Positions 16,306 through 25,396 are shown, numbered from the stretch's first letter. The stretch is 64,000 nucleotides of DNA from Planctomycetota bacterium (GCA_023954375.1 JAMLIC010000030.1:47726-111725); one strand, 5' to 3'. Program-made: numbers and translations. Notes: generated from the letters alone by a model not told the origin.

Positions 16306-18978
16306 TCACCGGTCGCCGCGGGCCGCCCGGATCTTCGCCTCCAGGTCGTCGTACGCGCGCGGGTAGGGCCCGGCGAGCGTGCGGCCGGTGGCGACCGCCG
16401 CCAGGGCGTCCTCGTGGCGTCCGAGCGCGAGCAGGACGGAGGCCGCCTGGAGGGCCCACCAGCCGTTGGGCCAGGGCGGCAGGCCCGCGCCGGCGTAGAG
16501 CGCCGCCCCCTCCTCGAGGTCGGCGTGCGCCAGCGCCGGCGCGCCCTCCGCGAGCAGGAGGCCCGCGCGCCAGAAGAGCGTGTCGGCGAGCTGGGCCGGC
16601 GGGAACGCGCGGCAGAGCGCGACGGCCTCGTCCATGACCGGGCGCGCCTCCGGGCCGCGCTTCATCGCGAGCAGCGTGTGCGCCCTTGCCAGGAGCACGT
16701 GATAGCGGGCCGCCCCCGCGGGCCAGCGCGCGAGCGCCTCCTCCTCCGCCTCCCAGGCGACCGGGAGCAGCGCGGGCGCGCCGCGCGTGACGTGCGAGAA
16801 GGTGCGGTAGGCGTTGAGGGCCTTCGTCGAATCGCCGCGGGCGGCCTGGAGCTCCTGCCGCAGCCGCGCCCACGGACCCGAGAGGTCCGCGGCCGGGTCG
16901 GCGAGGCGCAGGTCGACGTCGCGCAGGGGGTCGAACGGCAGGCGCGCGCGGAGCATCCACGAGGCCGCCTGGAAGCGGACCGGCGGCGGACAGTCGTCGC
17001 GCTGGCACAGGGCCACGACGGCGCGCACGTAGTCGGCGGGGACGACGACGCGCGCCGGGTCGCACGCGGCCGCCGCCTCGAGCAGCCCGTGCGCGGCGCG
17101 GCCGGCCTCGGCGGACGGCGCGAGCGGCAGGCCGCGCTCGCCGGCCATGCGCTCGAGGAGGCCGAACCCGGCCTCGAGCGCGACGGCGCCGAGCCGCTGC
17201 ACGGCGGCGCGCTCGTGGTCGGCCGGGAGGCGGGCGAGCGCCGCGCGCGCGTCGGCGAGCGCGCGCGCGGCGTCGGCCGGCCCGAGCGCGTCGCTCGCCG
17301 ACAGGACGCGCGTCGCGCGCAGCAGGTAGGCCCGGGCCAGCGCCGGGCCGAGGTCCTCCTCGTCGGGCGCGCCGAGGCCCCGGGCCGCCTCGTGGTCGAG
17401 GAGCGCCTCGCCCGCGCGCTCCTCGCCCAGGAGCAGGCGCGCGCGGAGCATGAGCCGCGGCCCGGTCCGCGCCCGGTCGAGCGCCCCGTCGACGGCGGCG
17501 AGGGCGGCGCGCCGGTCCCCGCGCGCGGCGAGCGCCCGCGCGCGCGCCTCGTCGACGAGGTCGGGCGGGAAGGGGGCCGGCTCGCCGACGGCGCGCAGGG
17601 CGTCGATCGCCTCGCCCGGGCGCCCCTGCTCGACGAGCAGGAGCGCGCCCGCGAGCGCCAGCGACGACGCGGCCGGGTCGAGCCCGCGGGCGGTCGCGAC
17701 CTCGGCCTGGGCCTCGGGGAGGCGACGCTCGACCAGGTGCCACGCGGCGAGCGCCACGTGCGCCTCGGCGCGGGCGCGGAGGAGCGGGGCCGCGTCGGCG
17801 TCGGGGCCGGCGGCCGCGGCGCTCAGCGCGGCGACCAGGGGGGGCGCGCGGTCGCCGGCGGCCCCGTCACCGGTCAGCGCCGCGGCGAGGTCGCGCGCGT
17901 GCGCCGACACCGCCGCAGCGGCCGCCTCCTGCCGCGCGGCCGCGCGGCCGCGCAGCACCCACGCGGCGGAGAGCAGCGCGAGCAGGGCGAGCGCGCCGGC
18001 GCCGAGCGCGGCCGCGCGCCGCGCCCGGCGGGGCGGCGCGCTAGCCGGGGGAGCGGCGGGCGCGGGGCCGTCCGCCTCGTCGTCGCGGGAGGACGTCCCC
18101 AGGGCGGCGTCGATCGCGTCGGCGAACGCGCCGGCGTCGGGGTAGCGGTCCTCGGGCCTGGCCGCGAGCGCGCGGCGGACGACGGCGTCGAGCGCCCGCG
18201 GCGCGTCCGGCGCGCGCTCGCTCGGCGCCTCGAGGCGCCCGGTGAGGATCGCGGCGTAGCGCATGGCCACGTTGTCGCCGCGGAAGGGGAGGTCGCCCGT
18301 GAGCGCCTCGTAGAGCATGACCCCCAGCGCGAACACGTCGGTCGCCGGCGACGGGGGCTTCGCCGAGACCTGCTCGGGCGCCATGTAGGCGGGCGTGCCG
18401 AGCATGGCGCCGGTGCGCGTCAGCGACGAGTCGAGCGCGGTGTCGCGGGCCAGGCCGAAGTCGGCCACGAGGGGGCGGCCGTCCGCGGCGCGCACGAGGA
18501 CGTTGGCGGGCTTGAGGTCGCGATGCACGACGCCGCGCGCGTGGGCGTAGGCCACGGCCCGCGCGACCTTCACCAGCAGGTCGAGCCGGCGCGCCAGGGG
18601 CGCGTCCTCGAGGACCGAGGAGAGCGTCGTGCCCTCGACGAACTCGAAGGCGATGAACGCGAGGCCGTCGAGCCGCCCCGCGTCCCGGACCGGCACGATC
18701 CCCGGGTGACGCAGGGCGCGCGACAGCTCGGCCTCGCGCTCGAAGCGCCGCTCGCGCGCGGCGCCTGCCTCGGCGCCGTCGAGCAGGACCTTGAGCGCGA
18801 CGTCGACGCCGGGCTGATCGCGCCGCCGTGCGCGCAGGACGACGCCGAAGCCCCCGCGGCCGACCTCCGAGACGACCACGTAGGGCCCGAGCGTCGACCC
18901 GGGGATCCGGCGCGCGCCGAGCGGCCCGGCGCGCAGCGCCGCCGCGAGGGAGGAGGGGACGGGCCTGCTCGGGTCCAC
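16306..18978 (-). CDS. Membrane Ser/Thr protein kinase with long TPR-like C-terminus
   Basis: About 890 aa. Kinase domain near residues 28-285: glycine loop VGRGGFGVVLRARR, VALKVLL, VVHRDLKPANVLV, VADFGLARD, GTPAYMAPEQ; all catalytic residues present. One membrane segment (about 320-340, LGAGALALLALLSAAWVL) precedes some 540 residues of Ala/Leu/Arg helices with TPR-like spacing (for example AYLLRATRVLSASDALGPAD). It is convergent with dnaB, 18 bases apart. The GTG at 18978 is chosen because a TACACC hexamer lies six bases before it; the ATG at 19080 is an alternative, and the still longer frame only translates repeat A2. Confidence 0.85.
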   Translation of the reverse strand: MDPSRPVPSSLAAALRAGPLGARRIPGSTLGPYVVVSEVGRGGFGVVLRARRRDQPGVDVALKVLLDGAEAGAARERRFEREAELSRALRHPGIVPVRDAGRLDGLAFIAFEFVEGTTLSSVLEDAPLARRLDLLVKVARAVAYAHARGVVHRDLKPANVLVRAADGRPLVADFGLARDTALDSSLTRTGAMLGTPAYMAPEQVSAKPPSPATDVFALGVMLYEALTGDLPFRGDNVAMRYAAILTGRLEAPSERAPDAPRALDAVVRRALAARPEDRYPDAGAFADAIDAALGTSSRDDEADGPAPAAPPASAPPRRARRAAALGAGALALLALLSAAWVLRGRAAARQEAAAAAVSAHARDLAAALTGDGAAGDRAPPLVAALSAAAAGPDADAAPLLRARAEAHVALAAWHLVERRLPEAQAEVATARGLDPAASSLALAGALLLVEQGRPGEAIDALRAVGEPAPFPPDLVDEARARALAARGDRRAALAAVDGALDRARTGPRLMLRARLLLGEERAGEALLDHEAARGLGAPDEEDLGPALARAYLLRATRVLSASDALGPADAARALADARAALARLPADHERAAVQRLGAVALEAGFGLLERMAGERGLPLAPSAEAGRAAHGLLEAAAACDPARVVVPADYVRAVVALCQRDDCPPPVRFQAASWMLRARLPFDPLRDVDLRLADPAADLSGPWARLRQELQAARGDSTKALNAYRTFSHVTRGAPALLPVAWEAEEEALARWPAGAARYHVLLARAHTLLAMKRGPEARPVMDEAVALCRAFPPAQLADTLFWRAGLLLAEGAPALAHADLEEGAALYAGAGLPPWPNGWWALQAASVLLALGRHEDALAAVATGRTLAGPYPRAYDDLEAKIRAARGDR

Positions 18979-19080
18979 GCAGAGGGTGTACGCCGGCGTC
19001 GGTCCACCGGCAACGTGCCCTCCTCGGCGGCCTGACGGCCCCAGCGACCCCAAGGCGACTTCCACGGATTGGCCCTTCAT

Positions 19081-19213
19081 TGGACACGGAGGCAACGGAG
19101 AGCAACGGAGGTCACGGAGGAGATGCAAGGACAGGACAGAGACCTCCGTGGTCTTCGTGGACCTTCGCTGTCTCCGTGTCCCATTGTGAGCCCACACGGT
19201 CGACCCTCGATCA
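19081..19213. repeat. Palindromic repeat A2
   Basis: Long imperfect palindrome whose ends read TGGACACGGAGGCAACGGAG and its complement, with CTCCGTGTCCCA near 19183. It is followed by a conserved flank GTGAGCCCACACGGTCGACC that is shared, inverted, with repeat A3. The region from 19214 to 19412 holds no ORF I can support, only a CAAGCGGGGGGCGCGGTCAG segment like that ending repeat D1. Confidence 0.85.
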
Positions 19214-19412
19214 CATCAAGCGGGGGGCGCGGTCAGAGGCTGGGGAGGCACAGGACCCGTCCTCTGCGAAACTCTGCGTCTCCTCCGCGCGCTCTGCGTC
19301 CCATGAGCGGCCGAGGCGTGGTGCTGCTGGGGTGTTCTCCACGGTCGGTCCTCACGTCACCCGTCACCGCCGACTCGTCAAGAAGTGTGAAGTCACCCGC
19401 GTCTCCCCGGCG

Positions 19413-19441
19413 GTGACCTCCCTGCATCCGGCGGCTACACT
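19413..19441 (+). promoter_or_regulatory. Putative bamA promoter
   Basis: GTGACC (19413-19418), a 17-base spacer and TACACT (19436-19441). The bamA ATG is nine bases after the -10 hexamer, so the transcript would be leaderless or nearly so. The same TACACC/TACCCT-near-start pattern occurs at other genes here. Confidence 0.5.
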
Positions 19442-19450
19442 CTGCCCCCC

Positions 19451-21883
19451 ATGGGACCCGCCGACCCGGCCAGACCCCCCGCCCGGCGCGCCCGGCTCCT
19501 GGCGCCGCTCCTGCTGGCGCTCGGCGCCGTGCTCGCCGCCGCCCCGCCGGCGCGGGCGCAGGACTGGGGCTGGGCCGAGGGGCGGACGGTCTCGCAGGTG
19601 GTGTTCGAGGGGCTGAACCTCCTCCACCCGAGCGAGGCCAACGCCATGATCTCGACGCGCACGGGCGAGCCGTTCTCGTCCGAGACGCTGGCGGCCGACC
19701 TGGCGCGGCTCTACCGCTCGGGCCGCTTCGGGTCGCCCGGGCCAGGGATCCCACCGGTCGAGGTGACGGTGCGGCCCGACCCCGCCGGCGTCGGCGTGAT
19801 CGTCGAGTTCACCGTCCACGAGAGCCCGCGCGTGGTGCGCGTGCTCGTGCAGGGGGCGCGCGGCGTCAGCGACGGTGAGATCGAGGAGGCGGTCCGGACC
19901 AAGGCGGGCGACCTGCTCGACCCGTTCCGCCTCGAGCGGGACGCGCGGGCCCTGCGCGACCTCCTGCAGGGCGCCGGGTTCCTCATGGCAGAGGTCCGCC
20001 ACCGCGTCGACCCGCGCGAGGAGGGCGAGGGCGTCGACGTGGTCTTCGACGCCCGGCCGGGGCCGAAGGTCCACGTCGAGGCGATCAAGTTCGTCGGCGC
20101 CCGGCAGCTCGACCCGAGCGACATCCTGGGCGCGACCGGCCCCGACGCGATCGAGACCAAGGAGCGACAGCTCTTCGGCTTCAAGGAGAAGGGGATCTAC
20201 CGGCCCGAGGCGTTCCGGCGCGACCTGGACCGGATCGCCCGCTGGTACCGCTCGCAGGGCTTCCTCGACGCGCAGGTCTACCTGCTCGAGGAGCGCTTCT
20301 CGACCGACGGCGAGGACCTCACGCTGGTCGTCGGCGTCGAGGAGGGGCAGCGCTACCACATCCGGCAGGTCACGGTCGTCGGCAACACCGTCATCTCCGA
20401 GGAGCGGATCCTCCGCGACATCCCGGCCCGCCCGGGGCGGCCGTTCCTGGGCGACGACCTGGTCGGGTCGGTCCAGCGGATCCGCCACCTCTACGGGCAG
20501 CGGGCCTACATCCACGCCGACGTGGACCTCGACCGGCGCTACGACCCCGAGCGGCACCTGATCGACGTCGTGTTCCGCATCAGCGAGGGCCCGAAGGTGC
20601 GCATCGACGCCGTGCGCATCGAGGGCAACGACAAGACGCGCGAGGACGTGATCCGGCGCGAGCTCTCCTTCTACCCGGGCGAGTACTTCGACGCCGACGA
20701 GGTCGAGGCGAGCATCAACCGCCTGGGGCGCCTGCGCTACTTCGAGGACGTCCGGGTCGACTTCGAGCCGGGGTCGGAGCCCGGGCGCGAGGACGTGGTC
20801 ATGCGCGTGCGCGAGGCGCGCACGGGCTCGATCATCGTCGGCGGCGGCGTGTCGACCGCGGCCGGCTTCTTCGGCAACATCGCGCTCACGCAGCGCAACT
20901 TCGACATCTTCGACTTCCCGCGCTCGTGGAGGGACTTCTTCGAGGGCCGCGCCTTCACGGGCGCCGGGCAGCAGTTCTCGATCTCCCTCCAGCCCGGCCG
21001 CGAGCGCTCGGCCTACAGCGTCGAGTTCGTCGAGCCGTGGCTGTTCGGCTACCCGGTGATCCTGGGCCTCGAGGCGGCGGCCCGCGACCGGCAGCGGGAG
21101 GACTGGCTCGAGACCCGCCGCGGCGGCCGCGTGACGCTGGGCTACCGCTTCACGCAGGACCTGATCTTCCGCGCCACCTACCGCTTCGAGCGCGTGCGCG
21201 TGGCCGACATCGACTTCGGCGCGCCGCCCGACGTGATCGCGTCGGCCGGGACGAACTACGTCTCGAGCATCCGCTGGAGCCTCGGCTACGACCAGAACAT
21301 CATCGACCGCAACTTCGTCCTCTACGGCGGCTACGCAGGGAACGTCTACTACGAGCTGGCCGCCAAGGCGCTCGGCGGCGACTACTCGTTCCACCGCGCC
21401 GGCGCCGCCGCCAACTGGCAGCGGCTGCTCGTCGCCTGGCCGGGCGAGCACAAGTGGGTGCTCGCCCTGCGCGCGGACGTCGGCTGGCAGCAGACGCTCG
21501 ACGACGACCCGATCCCGATCTTCGAGCGCTTCTTCGCCGGCGGGCCGAACTCGCTGCGCGGCTTCCGCTTCCGCACCGTGTCACCCAAGCAGGGGCGCCG
21601 CCCGGTGGGCGGCGACTTCATGGCCCTCCTCGGCGCCGAGGTCTCCTTCCCGCTGGCGCTCGACATCCTCCGCGGCGTCGTCTTCGTCGACGCGGGCGGC
21701 GCCGTGTCGCGCCTGAGCCAGTTCGGCGAGGACGACAACCTCCGCGTCGCCGCCGGCTTCGGCTTCCGCCTGCGCGTGCCCGTCTTCCCCGCGCCGGTCG
21801 CCCTCGACTTCGCCTGGCCGATCCTGCGCCGCCGCGACGACGACCCGCAGGTGTTCTCGTTCTCTGTGGGCTTCGGTTTCTAG
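19451..21883 (+). CDS. bamA: Outer-membrane assembly factor BamA/Omp85
   Basis: Inserts beta-barrel proteins into the outer membrane. 810 aa. It has an Arg-rich signal peptide with cleavage likely after PPARA (about residue 36), then five POTRA repeats (about 45-430; VSQVVFEGLNLL, VRVLVQGARGVSDGEI, VHVEAIKFVGARQL, IRQVTVVGNTVIS, IDAVRIEGNDKTRED). The C-terminal 16-strand barrel ends in Phe (FSVGFGF), as the Bam signal requires. The lid-lock motif is seen in GGPNSLRGFRFR. It starts the envelope block bamA-ompH-lpxC/fabZ. The stop codon is followed immediately by repeat B1. Confidence 0.94.
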   Translation: MGPADPARPPARRARLLAPLLLALGAVLAAAPPARAQDWGWAEGRTVSQVVFEGLNLLHPSEANAMISTRTGEPFSSETLAADLARLYRSGRFGSPGPGIPPVEVTVRPDPAGVGVIVEFTVHESPRVVRVLVQGARGVSDGEIEEAVRTKAGDLLDPFRLERDARALRDLLQGAGFLMAEVRHRVDPREEGEGVDVVFDARPGPKVHVEAIKFVGARQLDPSDILGATGPDAIETKERQLFGFKEKGIYRPEAFRRDLDRIARWYRSQGFLDAQVYLLEERFSTDGEDLTLVVGVEEGQRYHIRQVTVVGNTVISEERILRDIPARPGRPFLGDDLVGSVQRIRHLYGQRAYIHADVDLDRRYDPERHLIDVVFRISEGPKVRIDAVRIEGNDKTREDVIRRELSFYPGEYFDADEVEASINRLGRLRYFEDVRVDFEPGSEPGREDVVMRVREARTGSIIVGGGVSTAAGFFGNIALTQRNFDIFDFPRSWRDFFEGRAFTGAGQQFSISLQPGRERSAYSVEFVEPWLFGYPVILGLEAAARDRQREDWLETRRGGRVTLGYRFTQDLIFRATYRFERVRVADIDFGAPPDVIASAGTNYVSSIRWSLGYDQNIIDRNFVLYGGYAGNVYYELAAKALGGDYSFHRAGAAANWQRLLVAWPGEHKWVLALRADVGWQQTLDDDPIPIFERFFAGGPNSLRGFRFRTVSPKQGRRPVGGDFMALLGAEVSFPLALDILRGVVFVDAGGAVSRLSQFGEDDNLRVAAGFGFRLRVPVFPAPVALDFAWPILRRRDDDPQVFSFSVGFGF

Positions 21884-22058
21884 ATCGCGGCTGCGGCCGA
21901 GGATGGCGGGCGCTGCGGTGCGTCGGGGGCGCCGTGGGGGGGCCCCCCCCCCCCGGCGCGGGGGGCGGGCCGCCTTCCCTCGCCTTCGCGCCGCATCGCC
22001 TCGCCCTCCTCGGCCTCGCCTGACGCTCCTGCTGCGAAGGCGCGGTGAGGTGTGCTCG
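21884..22058 (+). repeat. Dispersed repeat B1
   Basis: Begins ATCGCGGCTGCGGCCGAGGA directly after the bamA stop and ends CTGCTGCGAAGGCGCGGTGAGG. It matches B2 at 25218 over nearly the whole length (CTTCGCGCCGC..CGCCTCGCCCTCCTCGG..CCTGACGCTCC). A poly-G/poly-C tract at 21936-21955 replaces the inner hairpin seen in B2. The remaining bases to 22246 contain a doubled GGTTCGAGGAC and no supported gene. Confidence 0.85.
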
Positions 22059-22246
22059 GAGGCGGCTCGGCCGTCTGCGAAGACGGGGTTCGAGGACGAA
22101 CCCTAGGGTTCGAGGACAGGGCCTGGCGACCGCGGGCCAGCGTCCTGCCTGGCTCGGGCCGCTCACAGCGCTCAGGTGACGTGACCTGACGAGCAGCACA
22201 CTCGAGGGCCTGCACCCTCGACGCTCAACACCTGGAGCGAGCGCGC

Positions 22247-22606
22247 TCAGCCCCTCCCGCGCGCCGCTCCCCGCGCCCGCAGGAACTCCCCGATCCGCCC
22301 CGCGGCCGCGTCGTCGAGCCCGACGAACTCGAGCCCGAGGAGCCACTCGCCCTCGTCGCCGGTGCCGACGTAGCGCACCTCGGCCTCGGTCGAGACCAGC
22401 GCCTCGTGCAGGGCCAGGTCGACCCGCACGCGCGCGCCGGCCGAGACCTCGTGCGGCACCTCGACCCGGGCGCCGCCGCGCGACAGGTCGAGCGTCCGCC
22501 CGAGGAGCTGCTCCGTCGGCAGCCCCTCCGCGTTCACGGGGGAGACGTTGACCAGCTGGTACGTGCGCTCGCGCGGCTCGCGCCGCCGCTCGACCCGGAT
22601 CACCAC
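22247..22606 (-). CDS. PilZ domain protein
   Basis: 119 aa, a single small PilZ domain, the usual cyclic-di-GMP receptor fold. It has the RxxxR-type arginine cluster near the start (VERRREPRERT) and the LDLSRGGARVEVP motif (D/NxSxxG) at about 43-55, then a beta-barrel with VSTEAEVRYVGTGDEGEWLLGLEFVGL. The GTG at 22606 is chosen because GGAGGT lies six bases before it. The frame is open far upstream only as a shadow of ompH and lpxC. It is divergent from ompH. Target unknown. Confidence 0.8.
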   Translation of the reverse strand: MVIRVERRREPRERTYQLVNVSPVNAEGLPTEQLLGRTLDLSRGGARVEVPHEVSAGARVRVDLALHEALVSTEAEVRYVGTGDEGEWLLGLEFVGLDDAAAGRIGEFLRARGAARGRG

Positions 22607-22807
22607 GGAGACCTCCAGGTCGCGCGCCCACGCGACCCGCGTGCCGCTCGCAGCCGTCGTCGCGGCGGTCGGGCGCGTCGCGCGTGACCCGCCGCCCGGG
22701 CCACCGACGCCGCGCCCGAGCCGCCCCCGGCGCGCGGGCTTGCGCGGCGCGCCCGGACGAGCCAGCGGCGGCTCGTCATAATGGCTGGTGGGGCTGCTGC
22801 TGGTTGG

Positions 22808-22813
22808 TATAAC
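22808..22813 (+). promoter_or_regulatory. -10-like box for ompH
   Basis: TATAAC, 18 bases before the ompH ATG, in the 225-base gap between the divergent PilZ and ompH genes. It is the most AT-rich spot there. No convincing -35 is seen. GGAGG precedes the ATG. Confidence 0.35.
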
Positions 22814-22831
22814 GGCGCCCCTGGAGGCCCC

Positions 22832-23623
22832 ATGTCCACGCGGTTTCCGCTCACGCTCGGCCTGGCGCTCGTCGGCGCCGTCGGGCTGACCGGGCTGGTC
22901 ACGGCCCAGAACAACCCGCCCCAGCAGCCGCGGCCCGCGGGCGGCGGCGGCCGCGCCCTCAAGGTCGGCGTCGTCGACATCGGCCTCCTGTTCCGCGACT
23001 ACAAGCGCAAGGACACGCTCGAGCAGGCGGTCAACCAGGAGCGGGAGCGCATCAAGACGGAGCTCGAGGCCGACGCGGAGGAGATCCGCCGCCGCCGCCA
23101 GCAGCTCGACAAGGCGTTCACGCCCGGGACCGAGCCCTACAACATCCTGCGCGACGAGATCAAGCAGGCCGGCTTCGTGTACGAGCTCAAGACGGAGCGC
23201 CTCCAGAACCAGCTCAAGAAGCGCGTCGAGGAGCTGACCCTCCAGATCCTCGACGAGCTGAACGTGACGATCCGCGCCTACGGCGAGCGGCATGGCTACG
23301 ACCTGATCCTCAAGAGCGACCGCGAGGACGGCCTCGAGGGGCTGCAGAGCGAGCTGACGCAGCAGTTCCAGGAGCGGATCTTCCGGGCCCAGATCTCGGA
23401 CGTGCTCTACTTCGCGCAGCAGATCGACGTCACCGACGGCGTGAAGTCGCAGCTCAACTCGGACGGCAACATCAAGCGCATGGAGCAGCTCCAGCAACAG
23501 CGCGAGCAGAAGCGCCACGCCGCCGTCAACGCGCCGGTGCAGCCGCCGGCGGGCCAGCCGCAGGCGCCGCAGGCGCCGGGCACGCCGCCGAGCGCCCCGC
23601 CGCCGGCGCAGAGGGGGCGCTGA
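22832..23623 (+). CDS. OmpH/Skp family periplasmic chaperone
   Basis: 263 aa. A signal peptide (MSTRFPLTLGLALVGAVGLT, cleavage near TAQN) leads to the OmpH domain: KVGVVDIGLLFRDYKRKDTL, then a long charged coiled coil (about 60-160, rich in Glu/Arg/Lys/Gln) forming the tentacles that hold unfolded outer-membrane proteins, and DLILKSDREDG near the end of the fold. A Gln/Pro-rich tail of about 40 residues is unusual. GGAGG precedes the ATG. Position between bamA and lpxC-fabZ is the classic envelope-biogenesis order. Confidence 0.88.
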   Translation: MSTRFPLTLGLALVGAVGLTGLVTAQNNPPQQPRPAGGGGRALKVGVVDIGLLFRDYKRKDTLEQAVNQERERIKTELEADAEEIRRRRQQLDKAFTPGTEPYNILRDEIKQAGFVYELKTERLQNQLKKRVEELTLQILDELNVTIRAYGERHGYDLILKSDREDGLEGLQSELTQQFQERIFRAQISDVLYFAQQIDVTDGVKSQLNSDGNIKRMEQLQQQREQKRHAAVNAPVQPPAGQPQAPQAPGTPPSAPPPAQRGR

Positions 23624-25006
23624 TTGGACGAGACATCGACCGCCCCCGCGCCGCAGCAGGCCAAGGCGACCCGGGGGCCCCGCAACCAGCGGACGGTCGC
23701 CCGGCCGGCCGAGCTCTCGGGCGTCGGCCTGCACACGGGCGTGCGCACCACCGTGCGCCTCAAGCCGGCGGAGCCGAACACGGGCGTCGTGTTCGTCCGC
23801 ACGGACATCCCCGGCTACGTCCGGATCCCCGCGACCGTGAAGCACCGGGTGAGCATCCAGCGGCGGACGGCGCTCCGCCGCGGCGAGGCCGAGGTGCACA
23901 CGATCGAGCACCTCCTGAGCGTCTTCGCGGGCGTCGGGCTCGACAACGTCGAGGTCGAGCTCGACGGGCCCGAGCTCCCCGGCGGCGACGGCAGCGCGCG
24001 CCCGTTCGTCGAGCTCCTCCGGCAGGCCGGCGTCCACGACCAGGACGTCCCCGTGCGCGAGGTCGTCGTCAAGGAGCCGATCGGGATCAGCCAGAACGGC
24101 GCCAGCCTGGTGGCCCTCCCCTACGACGGCCTGCGCGTGAGCTACACGCTCGACTACCCGCTGCCGACGCTGCCCTCGATGCACTACACGGTCGAGCTCG
24201 ACGAGGAGCGCTACGAGCAGGACATCGCGCCGGCGCGCACGTTCGTGCTCCGCCGCGAGGCCGAGATGCTCCTCGCCGCCGGCCTGGGCAAGGGCGCGAA
24301 CACCGAGAACACGGTCGTCATCAACGACGACGGCAAGGTCGACGGGCCCATGCGCTTCGCCGACGAGCCCGTGCGCCACAAGGTCCTCGACATCCTCGGC
24401 GACATCGCGCTCCTCGGCGCCCCGCTCCGCGCGCACATCATCGCCGTCAAGAGCGGCCACGAGCTCAACGCCGCGCTGGTGAAGAAGATCGTCGAGCGCG
24501 AGGACGAGCTCCTGCAGGAGGGCGACGAGCCCGTCGGCGTGGCCCTCGACATCCGCGAGATCACGCGCATCCTCCCCCACCGCTACCCCTTCCTCCTCGT
24601 CGACCGGATCATCGAGGTGCAGGGCGCGCAGCGCGCGGTCGGGATCAAGAACGTCACCTTCAACGAGCCCTTCTTCCAGGGCCACTTCCCGGGCCAGCCG
24701 GTCATGCCGGGCGTGCTGCTCATCGAGGCCGCCGCGCAGGTCACCGGCGCCATGCTGCTCGGGAGCCGCGAGCACGCGGGCAAGCTGGCCTACCTGCTCG
24801 GCGTCGACGCGTTCAAGTTCCGCAAGACGGTCGTCCCCGGCGACCGCGTCGTGATCGAGAGCGAGGCCCTGCGCATCAAGGAGCGCACCGGCCAGGCGCG
24901 CGTGAAGGCCACCGTGGACAACCACGTCGTGTGCGAGGGCGTGCTCAAGTTCATGCTCATCGACACGGCCGCGTCGTCGTCGGCGTCGGCCCCCGTCGAC
25001 GGCTAG
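23624..25006 (+). CDS. LpxC-FabZ fusion: UDP-acyl-GlcN deacetylase / hydroxyacyl-ACP dehydratase
   Basis: Two enzymes in one chain of 460 aa. Residues about 22-290 are LpxC, the committed zinc step of lipid A synthesis: SGVGLHTG, the zinc ligands in HTIEHLLS and VRHKVLDILGD, ELPGGDGSA, and GHELNAALV. Residues about 308-450 are FabZ: ILPHRYPFLLVDRIIE with the catalytic His, FNEPFFQGHFPGQPVMPGVL with the catalytic Glu region, and EAAAQV. Such fusions are known in Bacteroidetes and other diderms. Start is a TTG immediately after the ompH stop. The stop TAG lies within the terminal repeat of element C2. Confidence 0.93.
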   Translation: MDETSTAPAPQQAKATRGPRNQRTVARPAELSGVGLHTGVRTTVRLKPAEPNTGVVFVRTDIPGYVRIPATVKHRVSIQRRTALRRGEAEVHTIEHLLSVFAGVGLDNVEVELDGPELPGGDGSARPFVELLRQAGVHDQDVPVREVVVKEPIGISQNGASLVALPYDGLRVSYTLDYPLPTLPSMHYTVELDEERYEQDIAPARTFVLRREAEMLLAAGLGKGANTENTVVINDDGKVDGPMRFADEPVRHKVLDILGDIALLGAPLRAHIIAVKSGHELNAALVKKIVEREDELLQEGDEPVGVALDIREITRILPHRYPFLLVDRIIEVQGAQRAVGIKNVTFNEPFFQGHFPGQPVMPGVLLIEAAAQVTGAMLLGSREHAGKLAYLLGVDAFKFRKTVVPGDRVVIESEALRIKERTGQARVKATVDNHVVCEGVLKFMLIDTAASSSASAPVDG

Positions 25007-25217
25007 AGGCCCGGCCGGAAACGCGATCCTCGCGCGCCTTGGACGCGCCGGGCCGGGCCGACTCCGGCCGGGGGTCCCTGTGCTCGGCCGCCGAGTCTTC
25101 CGTAAGCCATAGATGCGCAAGGAACCAGCGGCCGAGCACACGGATCCCCCGGCGTCAGCGATGAGGCTAGAGGGGCGGCTGGGAAGCCGCGAAGCGGCCT
25201 TCCGGCCGCCCCTCTAG
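25003..25217. repeat. MITE-like element C2
   Basis: About 215 bases bounded by terminal inverted repeats. The left end is CTAGAGGCCCGGCCGGAA; the right end, inverted, reads CTAGAGGGGCGGCCGGAA (16 of 18 match). Inside are a CTGTGCTCGGCCGC / GCGGCCGAGCACAC pair and, at the right end, a 24-bp hairpin with a GAA loop (25167-25217). The left CTAG contributes the lpxC-fabZ stop codon. Related to C1 in the dnaB intein. No ORF. Confidence 0.8.
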
Positions 25218-25396
25218 TGTGATCGCGGCTGCGGCCGAGGATGGCGGGCGCCGCGGTGCGTCGGGGCCGACTTCGTCGGCCCCGACCGCTCAGGCTCGGT
25301 CGGCGGCCAGGAGGCCGCCTTCCCTCGCCTTCGCGCCGCCTCGCCTCGCCCTCCTCGGCCTCGCCTGACGCTCCTGCTGCGAAGGCGGGGTGAGGT
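25218..25396 (+). repeat. Dispersed repeat B2
   Basis: Starts TGTGATCGCGGCTGCGGCCG immediately after C2 and ends CTGCTGCGAAGGCGGGGTGAGG. It contains a CGGGGCCGAC-TTC-GTCGGCCCCG hairpin (about 25264-25286) where B1 has a G/C homopolymer. After it, 25397-25476 carries TATGCT (25451-25456) and a GCTCTCC/GGGAGAGC hairpin just before the next gene. Confidence 0.85.

Noticed and set aside
19081..19197. Longer start for the kinase on the minus strand
   Set aside because: The extra residues are repeat A2 read as protein and have no conservation pattern.
22607..25141. Long minus-strand ORF upstream of the PilZ domain
   Set aside because: It is antisense to ompH and lpxC-fabZ with low-complexity Leu/Asp/Arg content typical of shadow frames at this G+C.
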